A DNA stretch of 64,000 bases from Odontesthes bonariensis (lineage: Eukaryota; Chordata; Actinopteri; Atheriniformes; Atherinopsidae): contig NC_134522.1 in assembly GCF_027942865.1 (NCBI RefSeq), positions 10,071,849 through 10,135,848 on the forward strand. Direction: 5' to 3'. The position numbers and the translations under genes were made by a program. Positions 63,311-64,000 of this stretch are shown one piece after another. The stretch's first letter is position 1, and every line of letters begins with the position of its first letter. The notes under the pieces are model-generated. The model did no database searches and was not told the origin of the DNA. It was given only the letters and a program-made list of their open reading frames with translations.

Positions 63311-64000
63311 TATCATTTATTGGACATTTTTTCACATGGACAGTGCAGACAAAACAAAGCACAGCGAAGGATCACATGGAGAAAAAAAAAACAAAATGCT
63401 GTTGTCAAATTGCTATTGGGAAATGTTACGGTTTGTTTCATGTTATTTTATTGTGTTATTTGTTTTATTTTTGGGTTATATTTTCCATTTTGTTAGTAGA
63501 AATTCCTGTTTTGTTTACAGAAATGTGTTTCCTTTTGTTTTTTGTTGTCGGAAATATTGCTTTATCTGTTTTGTGTTTTCTTTTCTTTTCAAATAATTGA
63601 ACATTGTTGTGTTTGATTTGTGGTTTGGTTTTATTGCAGCGCTTTCTGCTTGATTGCGTTTGCTCAGATGTCACATTTTATTTAATTTGAGCCACTGACA
63701 TGAAGGCATCCTGGTAATACCGGTCGATAACCGCTCTGTAAACACCTTATGAAGATCTGTGAAGGTGGAGCTGTGGAGGAAGGTGACAAGCCTGTTGCAG
63801 GAAATAAAGAGCTAATCAGCTGGTTAGCGCACAATTCAAAATGAAATTATGAAGCAGAATTAGAAGCAGAAGAGGAGGAAAGAGAGGGGGACAGAGCCGT
63901 GGCGCAAACCCAAACCATGACAACCAAACTCAATTAATGACTAAAGCAATTGCTGCTGTTAGAAAAATCTAAAGTGTAAAAATTTCCAGTGTGGGGTTGG

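Larger units (their letters stand above)
54400..64000. other. gene-free region beyond syf2
   Basis: 9.6 kb without a recognisable coding exon on either strand. It contains simple repeats, an L2-type tail (58629-58728), a CA/CG repeat (61180-61220), a hairpin repeat (62307-62402) and a SINE (63090-63310). Several stretches free of repeats (56160-56500, 59160-59360, 61920-62130) look like candidate conserved non-coding sequence but this cannot be judged from one genome. Confidence 0.6.

Noticed and set aside
63261-63596. 111-codon plus-strand frame rich in phenylalanine and cysteine
   Set aside because: Follows a SINE and consists of T-rich low-complexity sequence; no methionine context or family resemblance.

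Overview
The window is nuclear DNA of a ray-finned (teleost, probably percomorph) fish. Every gene is split by GT-AG introns. The predicted proteins match vertebrate families along their length, and introns and spacers carry fish-type DNA transposons, SINE and LINE debris and microsatellites. Nothing prokaryotic is present. I rebuilt seven genes by joining exons by eye and checking reading phase at every junction.

Layout from left to right: ldlrap1 (minus, first four coding exons; the rest lies beyond base 1), maco1/macoilin (minus, 11 exons, 682 codons), a single Rh30-type Rh blood group gene (plus, 10 exons, 418 codons), tmem50a (minus, 6 coding exons, 160 codons), mgst3 (minus, 4 exons, 140 codons), rsrp1 (plus, 4 coding exons plus a 5' non-coding exon, 308 codons) and syf2 (minus, 7 exons, 238 codons). 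From about 54.2 kb to the end no gene is recognisable. Apart from mgst3 this is the mirror image of the human 1p36 block SYF2-RSRP1-RHD-TMEM50A-RHCE-MACO1-LDLRAP1. The one Rh gene occupies the RHCE position, divergent from maco1 and convergent on tmem50a.

The genes are not one pathway: ldlrap1 is an endocytic adaptor, maco1 an ER/neuronal coiled-coil membrane protein, rhd an ammonium-transporter-family membrane protein, tmem50a a four-span membrane protein, mgst3 a membrane glutathione transferase/peroxidase, and rsrp1 and syf2 act in RNA splicing. What they share is conserved synteny.

The observations I rate highest are: five perfectly phased heat-shock-factor units in rsrp1 intron 1; an Rh30 protein that keeps both pore histidines of ammonia-conducting Rh proteins but lacks other pore residues; complementary UG and CA repeats that could pair around ldlrap1 exon 2; four same-orientation CCAAT boxes plus a GC box between maco1 and rhd; and a family of Harbinger-like elements with 3-bp TWA target duplications, one of which keeps a transposase fragment.
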